This document shows positions 7,701 to 8,543 of a stretch of DNA of 8,543 nt, in pieces. The DNA is from DASROJ01 sp035646975 (lineage in GTDB: Bacteria; Acidobacteriota; Polarisedimenticolia; JACPZX01; DASXTC01): the NCBI GenBank assembly GCA_035646975.1, contig DASROJ010000318.1, forward strand, positions 1 through 8,543, read 5' to 3'. The notes under the pieces are model-generated. The model searched no databases. It saw only the letters and a program-made list of their open reading frames with translations, and was not told the DNA's origin. A program made the position numbers and the translations under genes. The number at the start of each line of letters is the position of its first letter. Positions within the stretch are counted from its first letter, which is position 1.

Positions 7701-7875
7701 GTCATCTCCCGAGGCGCTCGAGGAGATCGCCCTTGCGCTCGGCTACCCCGAGGCGTCGGCCGTACCGGCGCGGGAGATGATGCTGGCCGATCTGTCGCTT
7801 CACCGCAGCCGCATCGAATCAACCTACCGGCGAGTGATCGAACAGACCGCTCTGGAGAAAATCGTCGAGATCTGA
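4783..7875 (+). CDS. glnE: Bifunctional glutamine synthetase adenylyltransferase/adenylyl-removing enzyme
   Basis: GlnE transfers AMP from ATP to the loop tyrosine of glutamine synthetase to switch it off, and phosphorolytically removes it to switch it on. In the studied proteobacterial systems PII proteins and glutamine control the balance. The product has 1030 residues, against 946 in E. coli, and shows the tandem plan. The N-terminal (adenylyl-removing) nucleotidyltransferase has LGKLGGQELNYSSDIDL with Asp223 and Asp225, then LRPGGRDG near 280-287, WERQALIKAR, and the helical domain opening IKLGTGGIREIEF (370-382). The C-terminal (transferase) half has LGKLGYRELDYASDLDL with Asp757 and Asp759, then TRLRPFGAEG, WEMQSFLKARPLAGD, and the helical domain opening DIKLGPGGLNAIQF (894-907). 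In that last motif the usual DIEF reads AIQF. Residues of about 480-620 form the linker. The gene follows glnA, its expected substrate, after a 100-nt gap holding a terminator and its own promoter. No glnB or glnD is in the window. Confidence 0.95.
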   Translation: MPCPSAEEIQEFCRRTLDDPVRCAADMQRIAQAGDPEAILSHLTRLLPDAPDPDLALVHLERYSRARTPPTDAESFQILLTMFGFSPYLAESLIREGDYLPSLLRARRQGAWGIAEYRDDIARWLRIDHADAWDSLRTFKRRATLRIALRDLQRRESLPEVCREISCEADALIQCGLEIVMPALLERFGHPQAFDDSGRTIPATLSVIALGKLGGQELNYSSDIDLLFIYSADGETTGTTGHPETQITNKEFFTIVCEQLARGLGHIGTEGQLFRVDCGLRPGGRDGDLTTPLQAAQVYYRTWARAWERQALIKARPCAGDPDLGMRFLTSLEPVVYPETPDPGTIDGIREMKDRIDAHLARRGEGVSNIKLGTGGIREIEFTVQAIQMLHGGLEPWIREPNTLLAMHRLADKGFLSLAEYGALSAAYTFLREVEHRLQIQRNLQRSVIPSEARDLRVLARTMGYRDSIHRQESGGFLADLDAHRAAVRSVYDAIIGKLSQVRLEESPSPDPFLDDPGDAGIVRLLTDAGIKDGEALLGSVKAIARLLTASGTGLASASVRREFRRVTPVLLKELAGVHNPLRALRTMERFLATLGLDWAALKDLLQRRELFAPLIRLFAGSHLLSSALMHRPELVLEEGFGLAIARDRTVSDHLAHLAEGRAAATDPRMLASFLRVYHGNQILYIGLKDLNKQARPAAVARALSDLAEAIVRTVVTARAAEAGWPISEDAAGAVTPGFVVLGLGKLGYRELDYASDLDLVFLYDAGRDQEAERHAAANRLASMTVEMLAAITRDGSLYAVDTRLRPFGAEGELAQPIHRLEEYFTATAGVWEMQSFLKARPLAGDLDLGWTVTRSLESFVLERAASLDLSTAVREMKTRLEQESTSRAPTATDIKLGPGGLNAIQFTIQCLQLRHRIPSPPNKRTTRLLALLHEQGLLDDEAYQVFFMGHQFIGRLEHQLRLIHGRALTRLPSSPEALEEIALALGYPEASAVPAREMMLADLSLHRSRIESTYRRVIEQTALEKIVEI

Positions 7876-7876
7876 A

Positions 7877-7911
7877 GCATCCACAGTTTCTGTGGAAAAA
7901 CCTGTGGAAAG
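7877..7911 (+). promoter_or_regulatory. Cluster of DnaA-box-like sequences
   Basis: Three near matches to the DnaA box TTATCCACA lie within 35 bp: GCATCCACA at 7877-7885 on the + strand (7 of 9), TTTTCCACA on the - strand at 7891-7899 (8 of 9), and CTTTCCACA on the - strand at 7903-7911 (7 of 9). The two minus-strand boxes are parts of a 9-bp direct repeat CTGTGGAAA with a 12-bp period. The first two form a perfect inverted repeat (TCCACAG/CTGTGGA, 3-bp gap). The cluster starts 2 nt after the glnE stop. It may bind DnaA; as a hairpin it lacks a T-tract on the + strand and is a poor terminator. Confidence 0.45.
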
Positions 7912-7924
7912 CAGGCCGCCGGGT

Positions 7925-7956
7925 GGTCCAAGTCATGCGGTGACCGTGGTTGGACC
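7925..7956 (+). terminator. Interrupted palindrome after glnE, possible terminator or operator
   Basis: GGTCCAAGTCA at 7925-7935 can pair with TGAC at 7941-7944 and TTGGACC at 7950-7956. This gives an 11-bp stem with a 5-nt loop and a single 5-nt bulge (CGTGG at 7945-7949). Position about 50 nt after the glnE stop suits a terminator, but no T-tract follows. An operator for the downstream gene is an alternative, since its promoter begins at 8001. Confidence 0.4.
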
Positions 7957-8000
7957 TCGTTGCACAATTCCCGTGGCGAGCGCCGTGGCCCGCGGATTCC

Positions 8001-8030
8001 TTGACGCATCGCGGCACACGGCACTATCAT
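8001..8030 (+). promoter_or_regulatory. Sigma70-type promoter for the Crp-like gene
   Basis: TTGACG at 8001-8006 (5 of 6) and TATCAT at 8025-8030 (5 of 6) are separated by 18 bp. Initiation near 8037 leaves a leader of about 45 nt before the ATG at 8082. The gene therefore seems to be transcribed separately from glnE. Confidence 0.65.
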
Positions 8031-8081
8031 CGCCCGCGCCAGCCGGAAACCCTCGCGGAGACGCCTGATACACACGCGGAT

Positions 8082-8543
8082 ATGGCCACCTCGCAACCCT
8101 TCAAGGATTACGTCGTTCGCTTCCGAAAGGGGGAGCGGATCTATTCCGTCGGCGATCCCGGCACCGAGATGTACATCGTGCAGAGCGGCAGCGTCGAGAT
8201 CATCGACGAATCGGGGGGGACTCGTGTCAGCCTGGCCATCATGGAGAAGGGAGACTTCTTCGGCGAGATGGCCCTGATCGAATCGGAGCCGCACTCCAAC
8301 ACCGCCGTGGCGATCGAAGACTGCGACCTGATCGAGATCAACAGCACGCTATTCGACAAGATGATCAAGGGCAACATCGAGATCGCGGTGCGGATGCTGC
8401 GGAAACTCTCGATCCGGTTGCGTGACGCGACACGACGGTTGCAGCAGGCGGCGTCATCCCCGTCCCGCGAGGCCGCCCCTGTCGCGCAGGCAACGCCGTC
8501 GGAAGTCGCCGCCGCCCCCGCGCCCGTCCCTGCCGTGCCCGTC
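8082..8543 (+). CDS. Crp/CAP-type cyclic-nucleotide-binding domain protein, 3' partial
   Basis: The frame opens at the ATG at 8082 and stays open for 154 codons to the window edge. Residues 10-110 are a cyclic-nucleotide-binding (cupin-like) domain: VVRFRKGERIYSVGDPGTEMYIVQSGSVEII, the FFGEMALIE cassette at 59-67, and the closing strands AVAIEDCDLIEINSTLFDKMI. A helix follows at about 97-122 (IAVRMLRKLSIRLRDATRRL), as in the Crp dimer helix, then an Ala/Pro-rich linker from 123. The cassette normally continues with Arg-Ser-Ala or Arg-Ser-Thr; here it reads PHSNTAVA, with His71 in place of the ligand-phosphate arginine, so binding of cAMP or cGMP is doubtful. No DNA-binding helix-turn-helix is seen in the visible part. 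The linker points to another domain downstream, unseen. No good Shine-Dalgarno precedes the ATG (GCGGAT sits too close). Role unknown; it is probably a sensory or regulatory protein. Confidence 0.85.
   Translation, partial: MATSQPFKDYVVRFRKGERIYSVGDPGTEMYIVQSGSVEIIDESGGTRVSLAIMEKGDFFGEMALIESEPHSNTAVAIEDCDLIEINSTLFDKMIKGNIEIAVRMLRKLSIRLRDATRRLQQAASSPSREAAPVAQATPSEVAAAPAPVPAVPV

Noticed and set aside
6576..7943. 455-codon plus-strand frame overlapping the 3' half of glnE
   Set aside because: The translation is Arg/Gly/Ala-rich and disordered in appearance, with no domain, while the glnE frame carries conserved transferase motifs throughout the same stretch.
7876..8081. A complete chromosomal origin in the gap after glnE
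   Set aside because: Only three imperfect DnaA boxes occur, no AT-rich unwinding region follows, and none of the usual origin neighbours (dnaA, dnaN, rpmH, gidA) is present.
1..8543. CRISPR arrays, tRNA or rRNA genes, insertion sequences, phage or toxin-antitoxin genes
   Set aside because: No regularly spaced long repeats, tRNA-like cloverleaf, transposase motif or terminal inverted repeats were seen on either strand; composition is even and consistent with a core chromosomal region.

Overview
This high-GC window carries six protein-coding genes, all on the + strand. The first is cut at the left edge and the last at the right edge. No gene is strictly diagnostic of a phylum. The mix of a CxxC zinc-ribbon/membrane protein, secreted HEAT-repeat and beta-sandwich proteins, a GSI-beta glutamine synthetase next to a long GlnE, and sigma70-type promoters suggests a high-GC Gram-negative bacterium. 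Acidobacteriota or a similar soil or sediment lineage (Planctomycetota, Myxococcota-like) is my best guess, held with modest confidence.

Layout: (1) 1-933, the C-terminal part of a protein with the second half of a CxxC zinc ribbon, a long disordered linker and three or four membrane segments. (2) 931-990, a decaying 10-bp tandem repeat that starts in the stop codon of that gene, followed by an extended -10 promoter. (3) 1087-2202 and 2235-3158, a probable two-gene operon for exported proteins of unknown role. The first has a signal peptide and looks like two beta domains. The second is a probable lipoprotein with HEAT-like repeats. (4) 3165-4682, a textbook TTGACA/TATAAT promoter and glnA (glutamine synthetase type I). 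(5) 4723-4747, a strong hairpin after glnA that abuts a promoter for glnE (4783-7875), whose mRNA is predicted to be leaderless. (6) 7876-8081, a non-coding gap with a cluster of DnaA-box-like sequences, an interrupted palindrome and a good sigma70 promoter. (7) 8082-8543, the start of a Crp/CAP-type cyclic-nucleotide-binding-domain protein that runs off the window.

The functional core is the glnA-glnE pair. GlnA keeps the tyrosine (Tyr398) that GlnE-type enzymes adenylylate, and GlnE keeps both nucleotidyltransferase domains. The window therefore encodes an enzyme and its covalent on/off switch side by side. The glnA promoter looks constitutive, with no sigma54 site seen, so control probably falls mainly on protein modification. 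That last point is inference.

I did not find a clearly new multi-gene system. The most interesting leads are small: the DnaA-box cluster, the leaderless glnE start fused to the glnA terminator, altered residues in the C-terminal domain of GlnE, and a degenerate phosphate-binding cassette in the Crp-like protein.
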